64,000 nt of DNA from Microbacterium sp. SSM24 (GTDB lineage Bacteria; Actinomycetota; Actinomycetes; Actinomycetales; Microbacteriaceae): assembly GCF_025989145.1 (NCBI RefSeq), contig NZ_JAPDNQ010000001.1, positions 2,046,001 through 2,110,000 of the forward strand, in the 5' to 3' direction. A program made the translations under genes and the position numbers. Below, one piece after another: positions 7,438 through 14,793 of this stretch. The stretch's first letter is position 1; the number at the start of each line of letters is the position of its first letter. Under the pieces are notes generated by a model. That model worked only from the letters and a program-made list of their open reading frames with translations, did no database searches and was not told where the DNA came from.

Positions 7438-7484
7438 CTCATAATCGTGAGGTCGCGGGTTCAAGCCCCGCTCCTGCTACAGAT
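7438..7484 (+). repeat. attR core with displaced tRNA-Met 3' half
   Basis: Second copy of the 47-bp core. It encodes the anticodon loop to acceptor end of tRNA-Met but no 5' half, so it is a remnant and not a tRNA gene. The native tRNA terminator follows it directly. Confidence 0.93.
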
Positions 7485-7489
7485 GAAGG

Positions 7490-7510
7490 CCCCGGTTCGC
7501 CGGGGTTTTT
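7490..7510 (+). terminator. Native tRNA-Met terminator
   Basis: CCCCGG-TTCG-CCGGGG stem-loop (7490-7505) followed by TTTTT. This is a textbook intrinsic terminator that would have ended the tRNA-Thr/tRNA-Met transcript before the element inserted. Confidence 0.9.
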
Positions 7511-7556
7511 CTGTTGCCCGGCCCGGGCTGTCGGTGCGAGGGTCTACCGTTCGAGA

Positions 7557-8129
7557 ATGGTCGCCGCCTCTGCCAAGCCCGAGCTGCACGTTGACACCGT
7601 CGAGGAATGGGAGCGCTGGCTGGAGGCCGATCCCGATCCCGACGGAGTGAGACTGCGCGTCCGCAAGGTGGCGTCGAACAAGCCGGGCATCACCTACGCC
7701 GATGCGTTGGACGTCGCGCTGTGCTTCGGCTGGATCGACGGGCAGAAGCTGTCGTTGGATGGCGACTACTTCCTGCAGGTCTTCACGCCGCGGCGGCCTC
7801 GCGGGGTGTGGTCGAAGGTCAACGTCGAGCACGCCGCCCGTCTGATCGAGGCGGGCAGGATGCGGCCGGCCGGTCACCGCGAGATCGAACGAGCGAAGGA
7901 AGACGGGCGGTGGGATGCCGCCTACCGTCAGCGTGATGGCGAGGTGCCGCCGGAGCTTCAGGCGGCTCTCGACGCCGACCCTGCGATCGCCGCTGCGTTC
8001 GCCGCGCAGTCGGCGCAGAACCGGTTCGCGATGGCGTTTCGCGTGAGCAGTCTCAAACGGCAGGAGTCCCGTACGGCCCGCGTCGCTCAGTACGTCGCCA
8101 TGCTCGCACGGGGCGAGACGATCCACTGA
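7557..8129 (+). CDS. YdeI/OmpD-associated family protein
   Basis: A 190-aa protein resembling the YdeI/OmpD-associated family. Typical features are the VEEWERWL opening, the block DALDVALCFGWIDGQK, the RRPRGVWSKVN segment and a C-terminal SLKRQESRTARVAQYVAML. The molecular role of the family is uncertain; names mention bacteriocin protection or peptide resistance. ATG 7557 begins the homologous region; the frame is open further upstream but crosses the tRNA remnant. It is the first chromosomal gene after the integrated element. Confidence 0.8.
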   Translation: MVAASAKPELHVDTVEEWERWLEADPDPDGVRLRVRKVASNKPGITYADALDVALCFGWIDGQKLSLDGDYFLQVFTPRRPRGVWSKVNVEHAARLIEAGRMRPAGHREIERAKEDGRWDAAYRQRDGEVPPELQAALDADPAIAAAFAAQSAQNRFAMAFRVSSLKRQESRTARVAQYVAMLARGETIH

Positions 8130-8165
8130 GTCGCGCGGTGAAAGGAGGGCGCCGAGATTCCCCGC

Positions 8166-8855
8166 CTACGACGAGAGCAGCTCACGTCGCACCACAGCGG
8201 CGCTCCACCGTCCCAGCACGGCGCCTGCGACGACGTCCGAGATGTGGTGTTGGCCACGGTAGACCCGCGAGAAGGCGATCGCTGCGGGAATCCCGTACCG
8301 CAGGAGCGGGCCGAGGAGCCGCGCGCCGGGGGCGCCGTGGCGATCCAGCAGGTCGGCCAGCGTGCCGTGGAGCGCGAAGGCTGCTGCCGTGTGTCCGGAA
8401 GGGAACGACGATGTCGCGTGCGGCTGCTCCGGGCGCCACACCGACTCGGGTCGAGGCCGTCCCACGAGTGCCGCGGATGCGACGAAGCAGGCGGTCTCGA
8501 GGGCGAGCACCGCAGCAGGGGCGACCGCTGAATGGCGGCGGCGCGTCAGCATCCACGTGACACCGCACCAGATCGCACCGTTCGCGATGGTCTGCGGCAC
8601 GCCGGAGTACCACGACAGCGGCTGGGTGACCCTGTCGATCGGCTCGCGTGACTCCGTCGGGCTGGCGGGGTGAGTCACGACAGCGACAGCGGCGTCGCCG
8701 TCGTCCGTCCGGTGGCCGAACGCGTCCTGGAGTGTTCGCACCGCCCGGTCTTCGCGTGGGTCGTCGCCGCCGAACAGCCGCAACGCCCGCCCAGCCACGG
8801 CGAGAGCGATGATCGCTCCGAGCCCCGGCAGGACGACGGCACGCAGTATCGGCAT
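8166..8855 (-). CDS. PAP2-family phosphatase
   Basis: A 229-aa integral membrane phosphatase. The three PAP2 signatures are present: GRPRPE (about 132-137), FPSGHTAA (PSGH 152-155) and SRVYRGQHHISD (from S196). Hydrophobic segments at the N-terminus and between motifs fit five to six membrane helices. Likely substrates are lipid phosphates such as undecaprenyl pyrophosphate or phosphatidic acid. A second PAP2 gene lies at 19460. An insert of about 30 hydrophilic residues near 30-70 is unusual for the short PAP2 family. Confidence 0.87.
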   Translation of the reverse strand: MPILRAVVLPGLGAIIALAVAGRALRLFGGDDPREDRAVRTLQDAFGHRTDDGDAAVAVVTHPASPTESREPIDRVTQPLSWYSGVPQTIANGAIWCGVTWMLTRRRHSAVAPAAVLALETACFVASAALVGRPRPESVWRPEQPHATSSFPSGHTAAAFALHGTLADLLDRHGAPGARLLGPLLRYGIPAAIAFSRVYRGQHHISDVVAGAVLGRWSAAVVRRELLSS

Positions 8856-8900
8856 GCCCGGAGCCTAGTTGCGCGGCGTGGATGCCGACAGGAATGACGA

Positions 8901-8931
8901 AGCCCCCGCGCGACAGCGTCGTGCGGGGGCT
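8901..8931. terminator. Hairpin downstream of the ECF41 sigma gene
   Basis: A 14-bp stem (AGCCCCCGCGCGAC / GTCGTGCGGGGGCT) with a 3-nt loop lies 94 bp past the sigma-factor stop codon. No strong T-run follows on the minus strand (TCGTCATT), so this is a probable rather than certain terminator. Confidence 0.6.
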
Positions 8932-9024
8932 CGTTTAGGTATCTCAGCTATCGCGGCTCATAGTCTGTGTCCTTCCCTCGGGATAGCGAATATAGCCACC
9001 ACAGCGGGCTTTGACAACGGGGGT

Positions 9025-9960
9025 CTATTGCAAGGAGCTTCGGCGGCGCTTTCGCTCCTCTACGAGCGCATCGCGCAGAGCCCACACGTTGGCGACAGGT
9101 CCGAGGTGCTCGAGCTTGTCCGGGTTGACGATCGTGCGCACGGTCTGGATTCGCCCGTCGAGGACGTCGAGGCCGATGATCGCGGCGATCTTGCCGTCGG
9201 GTGCGCGGTAGATCGCGCCGGGTTGGCCGTTCACGTCGTGCAGTTCCGCGATCACGCCCGACCCGACGAGGAGAGGCGAGAATCCGCTGATCATCCGAGC
9301 GACGTTGTCGGCGCCGATGATGGGTCGCGTGAACGCGGGGCCCTTGCCTCCGCCGTCCGCGACCGCCTGCACGTCGGCCGCGAGAAGCTCTTTGAGGCCG
9401 TCGACGTCGCCCGCTCGGAAGGCGTCGAAGAAGCGCGCGGCCAGCTCTTCTCGCTCACGGCGGTCCGCGTCGAACCTCGGCCGCCCGGCCTCCATGTGCC
9501 GACGGGACCGTACCGCGAGCTGCCGGCACGCCGCCTCCGAACGGCCCACGGCCGACGCGATCTCTTCGTACTCGAAGCCGAACACCTCGCGCAGCACGAA
9601 CACCGCACGCTCGAGCGGGCTCAGCCGCTCGAGCAGCAGCAGAGCCGCCATCGAGACCGAGTCCGCGAGCTCCGTCGCGCGCTCCGGGTCCTCGTAGGGA
9701 TCGGTCACAAGGGGCTCAGGAAACCATGGCCCGACGTACGACTCGCGTCGCACGCGAGCGGAGCGGAGCACATCGATCGAGATCCGCGTCACCACAGCCG
9801 AGAGGTACGACTTCACCGACGCGGGTGAGGTACCGGATGCTTCGTACCGGAGCCACGTCTCCTGCACAGCATCCTCTGCCTCGGTCACGCTGCCGAGGAT
9901 CCGATACGCGATCGCGAACAGCAGCGACCGCAGTTCCTGGAACTCGTCTGCACGGGACAT
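9025..9960 (-). CDS. ECF41-family sigma factor with fused SnoaL-like domain
   Basis: A 311-aa extracytoplasmic-function sigma factor. Sigma region 2 (about 5-70) and region 4 (about 105-160) are followed by a SnoaL/NTF2-like C-terminal domain. All three signatures described for group ECF41 are visible: WFPEP (consensus WLPEP) in the linker, DGGGK, and NPDKL near the C-terminus. In this group the C-terminal domain regulates the sigma factor directly instead of an anti-sigma protein. ATG 9960 is chosen because GAGGTGA precedes it; a GTG nine bases upstream is the alternative. It follows the oxidoreductase by about 33 bp in one operon. Confidence 0.92.
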   Translation of the reverse strand: MSRADEFQELRSLLFAIAYRILGSVTEAEDAVQETWLRYEASGTSPASVKSYLSAVVTRISIDVLRSARVRRESYVGPWFPEPLVTDPYEDPERATELADSVSMAALLLLERLSPLERAVFVLREVFGFEYEEIASAVGRSEAACRQLAVRSRRHMEAGRPRFDADRREREELAARFFDAFRAGDVDGLKELLAADVQAVADGGGKGPAFTRPIIGADNVARMISGFSPLLVGSGVIAELHDVNGQPGAIYRAPDGKIAAIIGLDVLDGRIQTVRTIVNPDKLEHLGPVANVWALRDALVEERKRRRSSLQ

Positions 9961-9993
9961 CCGAATCACCTCACCCTGGCGTCGCTCACGGTG

Positions 9994-11199
9994 TCAGCCT
10001 GCCACTGGTGTCGCCGCTTCCGCCGGGACGCGGTGGCTGTGCGGCCACCGCACCAGTCCGGGCATGCGCCTCTCCGAGGCGATCGCCGGCAGCATGGCGC
10101 CGAGCTGGATCCGCTTCATCATCACCGCGGTGCGGCCCGTGAGTGCGCGGCCCGTCGCGAGGTCGTCGTGGTCGGTCATCTGGAGCACCGCGGCGCGGCT
10201 GCCCAGGCTCAGGCATCGCGCGACGAAACCGAGGTCGAACGGCCTGTCGCCGTCGCCGCCGAGGATGTCGTCCCGGATGAGATCGGCGGCGTGCGCGCCG
10301 GAGGGCAGCGCGAACTGGCACGACATGCTGTACCGATCGCCGCCCGGACCCGCGGTGTGTCCGGCGTCGCCGACGGCGATCACCGTGGGGTGCGAGATCG
10401 AGCGGAGCGCGGCATCCGTGATCACCGCTCCGTGCTCGTCGACGGCGATCCCGGCGTCGCGAGCGAGGGTTCGGGGGGCGAAGCCGCCGCACCAGACGGT
10501 CAGGTCGGCCGGCACCTCGGCTCCGTCGCCGAGCACCACCGTTCCCGGGCGCAGTTCGCGCACCTCAGCACGGGCGACGGCCTCGACGCTGAGCCGGTCG
10601 AGCGTCTCGCGAACATGACTTCGTGCTCGAGGGCCGAACCAGCCGGCGACGTCTCCCGACTGCACGAGCTGCACCCGCACGTCCGGACGCACCTCGGCGA
10701 ATTCCGTCACGGTCTCGAGGCCGGTGAACCCTCCGCCGACGACCACGACCTCGGCGCCCGCCGGCAACGCGGCGAAGGCGACGCGGAGTCTGCGGGCCGA
10801 GTCGAGGTCTCCGACGCCGAACGCCAGTTCGCCGCCGGGGATCGGTGCCGGTGCGGCACCGCTTCCCGTCGCGAGGATGACTCGATCGAAGTCGATCGTG
10901 CGCATGCCTTCCGAGGCGGATGCCTCGGCGCGACCCGCGTCCGCATCGAGGGCGACGACGGTTCCCTCCACGAGCCGCACATCCGTGCCCAGAAGGTCGC
11001 CGAGGTCACGCGAGGGGACGTCGCGCCCGGCGGCGAAATGGTGCATCCGCAGTCGATGGACGAAACCCGGTCGCGGGTTGACGACCGTGACGTCGACGCG
11101 GCCGCGGGCGCGACCCGCGAGCCGAACCGCCGCGACCGCGCCGGCGTACCCCGCGCCGACGACAAGGACCTGCATTCTGCCGTTCTTCGAAGTGCTCAT
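9994..11199 (-). CDS. NDH-2-like FAD/NAD(P) oxidoreductase, ECF41 partner
   Basis: A 401-aa two-dinucleotide-binding-domain flavoprotein. The FAD motif VLVVGAGYAGAVAA is near the N-terminus, a second VVVVGGGFTGLE follows in the middle, and HPTVIAVGDAGH is the flavin-binding ATG-type motif. ECF41 sigma genes are typically linked to carboxymuconolactone decarboxylases, oxidoreductases or epimerases; this is the oxidoreductase case. ATG 11199 sits 9 nt after the -10 of an ECF41 promoter, which implies a leaderless or nearly leaderless transcript. Physiological substrate unknown. Confidence 0.87.
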   Translation of the reverse strand: MSTSKNGRMQVLVVGAGYAGAVAAVRLAGRARGRVDVTVVNPRPGFVHRLRMHHFAAGRDVPSRDLGDLLGTDVRLVEGTVVALDADAGRAEASASEGMRTIDFDRVILATGSGAAPAPIPGGELAFGVGDLDSARRLRVAFAALPAGAEVVVVGGGFTGLETVTEFAEVRPDVRVQLVQSGDVAGWFGPRARSHVRETLDRLSVEAVARAEVRELRPGTVVLGDGAEVPADLTVWCGGFAPRTLARDAGIAVDEHGAVITDAALRSISHPTVIAVGDAGHTAGPGGDRYSMSCQFALPSGAHAADLIRDDILGGDGDRPFDLGFVARCLSLGSRAAVLQMTDHDDLATGRALTGRTAVMMKRIQLGAMLPAIASERRMPGLVRWPHSHRVPAEAATPVAG

Positions 11200-11207
11200 A
11201 TCCACGT

Positions 11208-11234
11208 GACGAGGCAGCCGCTCCGCGTGTGACA
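11208..11234 (-). promoter_or_regulatory. ECF41 promoter (TGTCACA-N16-CGTC)
   Basis: On the minus strand TGTCACA (11234-11228) is followed by exactly 16 nt and CGTC (11211-11208), matching the ECF41 consensus reported for promoters of the linked oxidoreductase/decarboxylase genes. It lies immediately upstream of the oxidoreductase-sigma operon, so the sigma factor probably drives its own operon. Confidence 0.85.
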
Positions 11235-11274
11235 CGTCGGATGACAGCGCGCCGCGACGCCTGACGCTGTCTTC

Positions 11275-11340
11275 TCCGTTTGTGCGGGCGAATGTGCGCC
11301 TGCCTGCCTGCGCAGGCGCACATTCGCCCGCACAAACGGA
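11275..11340. repeat. Palindromic repeat family 2, copy 1
   Basis: Perfect 29-bp inverted repeat (11275-11303 and 11312-11340) with an 8-nt loop. Arms begin TCCGTTTGTGCGGGCGAATG. A related palindrome with the same outer arms is at 58395-58464. It lies in the divergent region between the ECF41 operon and the NIPSNAP gene. Confidence 0.9.
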
Positions 11341-11489
11341 CAAGGGGTCGGGCGGCGATCGCCCACCGTGCTTCGCACTGCCAACTTCCGAGCTCTCTCT
11401 GCCGCTCTTCGCACGCGGGGCCGCGATCGGCGTCGGGCAGCCTTCTCATCGACAAGACTCGTGAGAGCCCCAATTGCAGAGGACCCTCG

Positions 11490-11795
11490 ATGATCACCGT
11501 TCATCTTCGCTATGAGATCGATCCTGAGAAGCTCGACGACTTCACCGAGTACGGCCGTGCGTGGATCCATCTCGTCAACAAGCTCGGCGGAACCCACCAC
11601 GGCTACTTCATGCCCAGCGAGGGCGACAGCGACGAGGCGTTCGCGCTGTTCACCTTTCCGTCGCTGGCCGACTATGAGGTCTACCGCGCCGCGTCGATGA
11701 CGGACCCGGGGTGTCAGGAGGCATTCGAACTCGCGCGACGTACCCGGTGTATCCGCCGATACGAGCGTCGGTTCCTCTCGCCGGTGTTCGCCTAG
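11490..11795 (+). CDS. NIPSNAP family protein
   Basis: A 101-aa protein with a dimeric alpha-beta barrel (ferredoxin-like) pattern. It opens MITVHLRYEIDPEKLDDFTEYGRAW, continues with GGTHHGYFMP and a FTFPSLADYEVYR block, and ends CIRRYERRFLSPVF, all typical of NIPSNAP proteins. Function of the bacterial family is poorly defined. AGAGGA lies seven bases before ATG 11490. Confidence 0.85.
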   Translation: MITVHLRYEIDPEKLDDFTEYGRAWIHLVNKLGGTHHGYFMPSEGDSDEAFALFTFPSLADYEVYRAASMTDPGCQEAFELARRTRCIRRYERRFLSPVFA

Positions 11796-11873
11796 GGGTC
11801 CTCCCATGATGCGTGTCTCGATCCCGACCGGCTGAGCGCCGCGTCAGACCCCGGACCCGGGGATGATCGAGTC

Positions 11874-12215
11874 ATGAGACGTCACTGGACACCGCTCGGC
11901 TTCGCCTACCTTGGGCTCGCGATCGCCGGCCTCGTCGGCACCTGGTACTTCAACGTCCTCGCGATCATCCAGATGCGGGACTACGTCGGCGACCTGACGA
12001 CCAGCGGGCCCGCCGTGTCGTCGTTCGGGATCGACCTGCTCGTCGTAGCTGTCGCGGGGAGCATCTTCATCATCGTCGAGGCTCGGCGCCTGCGTATGCG
12101 ATTCGGCTGGCTGTATGTGGTGGGGGCGGCGCTTACCGCGTTCGCGTTCACCTTCCCGCTGTTCCTCGCCATGCGGCAGCGACGCACCACGGAGCTCGCG
12201 CGTGCCGAGGAGTGA
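11874..12215 (+). CDS. DUF2834 membrane protein
   Basis: A 113-aa protein with three hydrophobic helices (about 9-30, 52-70, 78-100). The first helix is followed by TWYFNVLAI, which resembles the DUF2834 family. Function unknown. The C-terminus is short, charged and cytoplasmic. It is preceded by the NIPSNAP gene on the same strand with a 78-bp gap. Confidence 0.75.
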   Translation: MRRHWTPLGFAYLGLAIAGLVGTWYFNVLAIIQMRDYVGDLTTSGPAVSSFGIDLLVVAVAGSIFIIVEARRLRMRFGWLYVVGAALTAFAFTFPLFLAMRQRRTTELARAEE

Positions 12216-12403
12216 TGCCGCTTGCTACCGCGGGCGATGCGAGGCCGCCACTGTGGACTGTGGGTTCGCAAGCCGCTCGTCAGTCGAGCATGCACCTCTG
12301 GGTCGACGGTCGACTCGGAACAGGATGTCGCTGGCAAATGCACTATCGGCCACCAATTCGGTGGCCGGGGGAAGCCGGTCGCGGCCGAGGTACAGTGCAG
12401 GCC

Positions 12404-12736
12404 ATGGAACAGCACCAGCCCATGCGCAGAGTGATCCGCATGTTTCCGGATTACGGGCGCGACTACCCGCTGTGGGAGAACTCGACGCCGACCTGGGACG
12501 TCGGCTACACCACCACTCCGGCGGACTACGGGCTGAGTGAGGAGCTCGGCGCAGAACTAGGCGCCTGGCAGGCGTTCTGGGAAGAGCATGCCAACAGTTC
12601 GGAGGAATGGGACACGGACGACAATCTGCGTGCGTGGCTGCGTCGGGGCGAGGCGCTGGCTCGTCGAGTGCAGACCGAGGTCAGCGAGTTCGCCGATGTG
12701 CAGATCGAGTTTGGACCACGGCCTCGCAGGTTGTGA
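12404..12736 (+). CDS. Hypothetical acidic protein
   Basis: A 110-aa soluble protein (MEQHQPMRRVIRMFPDYGRDY...) with many Trp, Glu and Asp residues and a predicted helical middle (EELGAELGAWQAFWEEHAN). No domain recognised. Codon usage is typical of the window. ATG 12404 is used; M7 at 12422 is an alternative because no clear ribosome site is seen. Confidence 0.65.
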   Translation: MEQHQPMRRVIRMFPDYGRDYPLWENSTPTWDVGYTTTPADYGLSEELGAELGAWQAFWEEHANSSEEWDTDDNLRAWLRRGEALARRVQTEVSEFADVQIEFGPRPRRL

Positions 12737-12798
12737 TCAGTTCGAGGGCGTCGTCCATCGCTCGCACGAGGGTCCTCAGTCGGGAGGAGAGGACGTGA

Positions 12799-13053
12799 CT
12801 AGTCGCCGTACTGGGTCTCCTTATGCGGAGCGCCTGCGCGGTCGTAGGTGGTCCAGGTTCCGATCTGCCGGCCGCGAGCGAACGAGCCGCTGCGCATGAT
12901 CGTGCCGTCGAGTCGAAACCATTCCCAGTAGCCATGCATCTCGTCATCGAGCATCTGGCCACGACCGCGAAGGCTGCCGTCTCGGTGGAGAACCTCGCGG
13001 TGTTCGGGCTGCGTCATTCCGCCATGCTCCCAGACAGGATCCATGCGGGTCAT
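12799..13053 (-). CDS. YwqK/MORN-like repeat protein
   Basis: An 84-aa protein containing short repeats of the toxin-antitoxin YwqK/MORN type: REVLHRDGSLRGRGQML, GYWEWFRLDGTIMRSGSF and GTWTTYDRAGAPHKETQYGD. Such beta-hairpin repeats are found in YwqK-family proteins, some of which neutralise toxins. No toxin gene is adjacent. ATG 13053 is used; M4 and M13 are alternatives. Its upstream region, shared with a divergent small gene, holds two identical 16-bp sites. Confidence 0.65.
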   Translation of the reverse strand: MTRMDPVWEHGGMTQPEHREVLHRDGSLRGRGQMLDDEMHGYWEWFRLDGTIMRSGSFARGRQIGTWTTYDRAGAPHKETQYGD

Positions 13054-13069
13054 GCCCACTTTCGTCTGC

Positions 13070-13104
13070 GCAGATGTCGATCTGTTGTGCAGATGTCGAT
13101 CTGT
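13070..13104. promoter_or_regulatory. Twin 16-bp operator candidates
   Basis: GCAGATGTCGATCTGT occurs at 13070-13085 and again at 13089-13104, a 19-nt period. Each copy is itself an imperfect palindrome (CAGAT...ATCTG). The pair lies between the divergent YwqK-like and small hypothetical genes. Confidence 0.5.
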
Positions 13105-13156
13105 CAGCGAGCGGTAACTGCCCTCGTTCGCGGTGGTGTGGGCCATGCTGGAAGTC

Positions 13157-13366
13157 ATGGCTGGTACACCGAGTGGGTTCGTGTTCGCGGTGCGGGGCGA
13201 CCGCGTTGAGATACGCCACGATGGTCGGTTGGCGGCGACGTTGCGAGGGTCGGCGGCGTCCAAGTTCCTTGACGATGTCGAACGGCGTGACCCACAGCAG
13301 CTGATGGCTCGAGTGACGGGGAACTACAAGCGCGGCAACGAACGCAACGAAAGCCGCCGGATCTGA
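13157..13366 (+). CDS. Small conserved-looking hypothetical protein
   Basis: A 69-aa basic protein: MAGTPSGFVFAVRGDRVEI, then a DGRLAATLRG segment and a C-terminal LMARVTGNYKRGNER. The pattern looks like a short, conserved actinobacterial protein, but I cannot assign a function. GGAAG precedes the ATG only two bases away, so ATG 13145 (MLEVMAG...) is a possible start. Confidence 0.6.
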   Translation: MAGTPSGFVFAVRGDRVEIRHDGRLAATLRGSAASKFLDDVERRDPQQLMARVTGNYKRGNERNESRRI

Positions 13367-13428
13367 CTCGCACACCCCACCTATTCATCGACGTCGGGGC
13401 GAGCCCGGTCGAGGCGAGCCGGGGCGCC

Positions 13429-14151
13429 TTACTTGCCGATCGTGGAGACCAGCACGCCGCCCTCAGCGGGAAGCACGCGCCAGACGCTGCCTTCGCCCTC
13501 GACCCGCAGCCCGCCGTCGCCCACGATGAGGGCCGTGCGCTCGTCGATGCCGAGCGCCCCCGCGATCAGCCCGGATTCGACGGCGGCGACGAGTCGGGAC
13601 AGCACGCCGCGCTGAGCCACGTGCACCTCGATGGCCACGTCGACCAGGCCGATGCCGGATTCGACCTCCAGCTCGTATCCCTCACCGGGATCCTCGGGTG
13701 AGACCACCACATCGCCGATACGCGAGCCGCCCCCGAGCGAGCCTTCCGCCGCGATCATCGCGCCGGCGGAGATACCGAGGTAGGGCACACCGCGAGCAAC
13801 CAGCCGACGCAGCTCGCTGAACACCGGCTCGAGCCCGGCGCGCACCTCCTCGACGACCCCGCCGCCCACGGCGATCCCGTCGACGTCGGCGATCGCGCCG
13901 AGTCCGATCGGCTGGCCCGGCCGCCCCGTGGTCAGGTGCACCTCGATCGCGGTCTCTCCTGCGGCCGCGGCCAGAAGCTCGCCGAGCGCCGCCGCCTTCT
14001 CCTCGGCTTCGGGGTGGAGCGAGATCACGGCGATGCGGGGCCGCTCGCGGCCGGCATGGCCTGCTCGCGCCGCCGCTTCAGCGACGAACGGCGCGTGGAG
14101 CGCGGCATCCGCAATCGTGGTCGCACCGCCGCCGATGAGGTGCACGCTCAC
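13429..14151 (-). CDS. Type 1 glutamine amidotransferase-like / S51 (cyanophycinase-like) hydrolase
   Basis: A 240-aa class I glutamine amidotransferase-like protein of the peptidase S51/cyanophycinase type. The nucleophile elbow is YLGISAGAMIAAEG (Ser in GISAG), preceded by a DGIAVGGGVVEEV strand. A cyanophycin synthetase is not present here, so peptidase-like activity on another substrate is more likely than cyanophycin breakdown. It starts at GTG 14151, which overlaps the stop of a 41-codon ORF upstream (GTGA), suggesting coupling. Confidence 0.8.
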   Translation of the reverse strand: MSVHLIGGGATTIADAALHAPFVAEAAARAGHAGRERPRIAVISLHPEAEEKAAALGELLAAAAGETAIEVHLTTGRPGQPIGLGAIADVDGIAVGGGVVEEVRAGLEPVFSELRRLVARGVPYLGISAGAMIAAEGSLGGGSRIGDVVVSPEDPGEGYELEVESGIGLVDVAIEVHVAQRGVLSRLVAAVESGLIAGALGIDERTALIVGDGGLRVEGEGSVWRVLPAEGGVLVSTIGK

Positions 14152-14273
14152 GCGACATCACCCCCAGCGGTGAGGGCAGGCGATGGGGCCGCAGCGGCGA
14201 TCCGGTCCCGAAGGGGCATCTCGCGGCGGGCTTCGTCGATGCCAGTGCCCGCATCGTTCGAGTCGAAGATCAT
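14148..14273 (-). CDS. Possible 41-aa leader/coupled ORF
   Basis: Open frame starting MIFDSNDAGTGIDEARREM and ending at a TGA that overlaps the GTG of the S51 hydrolase. Third codon positions are strongly G/C, like real genes here, and an in-frame TAG lies 12 bases before the ATG. No ribosome site is obvious and no homologue is recognised. It may be a short coupled protein or a truncated remnant. Confidence 0.35.
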   Translation of the reverse strand: MIFDSNDAGTGIDEARREMPLRDRIAAAAPSPALTAGGDVA

Positions 14274-14793
14274 CCGAGGAGCCTACGCTGGACCGCGGAC
14301 CTGCGTGGGGGCATCCAGGCTGTCCGCTTCGGGGATGAGCATGCTCGCCATACTCCGCCGATGTCTCCTGTGCACGAGGGCGTGGCTGGGTCGCCGAGTG
14401 TCCGGATCGGGGCAAACGGACGCCGCGCAGGGCGGACAGTTGTTTCGGACTCCGACGTTCGGTTCTCGACACATCTTGACATCTCGCCTCCGGAGGCGGA
14501 TGCTTCGTCCCAAAGAGGTGGGAGCCATGCTCGGCATGGTGGGGTGCGGTGGCCTCGCGGAGAGGCACCGGGCGGATCAGCGCGATTCTGGGGAGAAAGG
14601 GTGCTGAAGCCCTCGACGCCTTCACGCCGCAACCGGTCCACTTCGCGATTCCGGCCGATCTGAGCCGGTCGCAACGGGTTCGCGCTGGTCCTGGGCAGGT
14701 TCAGCGCGAACCCGAACTCCCGGGTGACGTCGCGCGCCGCGCGCACTACCTTCGAGTTGAAGAGCCATGCACGCTTCGTCGGAAGGGGATCCG
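14274..14793. other. 520-bp gap without a recognisable gene
   Basis: Six-frame reading finds only frames with poor codon pattern. A small hairpin CCATGC-TCG-GCATGG lies near 14523-14537. The last ~60 bases should hold the promoter of the 14794 gene. Nothing else is supported. Confidence 0.6.

Larger units (their letters stand above)
3432..7484. mobile_element. 4.0 kb mini integrative element in tRNA-Met (AICE-like)
   Basis: The element is bounded by perfect 47-bp direct repeats (3432-3478 and 7438-7484) and would excise as a 4006-bp circle. All recognisable genes lie on the minus strand: RepSA-like initiator, small unknown, lipoprotein, small membrane protein, HTH protein and integrase. Integrase plus rolling-circle Rep matches the core of actinomycete integrative and conjugative elements of the pSAM2 type. 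No FtsK/Tra transfer protein and no recognisable Xis are present, so this is a minimal or satellite form. The middle genes look lower in G+C than their neighbours. Gene-poor gaps are 5312-5473 (nothing recognised) and 5927-6089 (G+C-rich, with a 7-bp hairpin). Confidence 0.88.

Noticed and set aside
7438..7480. Second tRNA-Met
   Set aside because: Only the part from the anticodon loop to the acceptor is present; there is no 5' half, so it is the displaced 3' fragment at attR.
3432..7484. Prophage
   Set aside because: No capsid, terminase, portal, tail or lysis gene exists; Int plus RepSA-like protein fits an AICE-type element.
13061..13104. CRISPR array
   Set aside because: There are only two short repeats separated by 3 nt; no spacer structure and no cas gene in the window.
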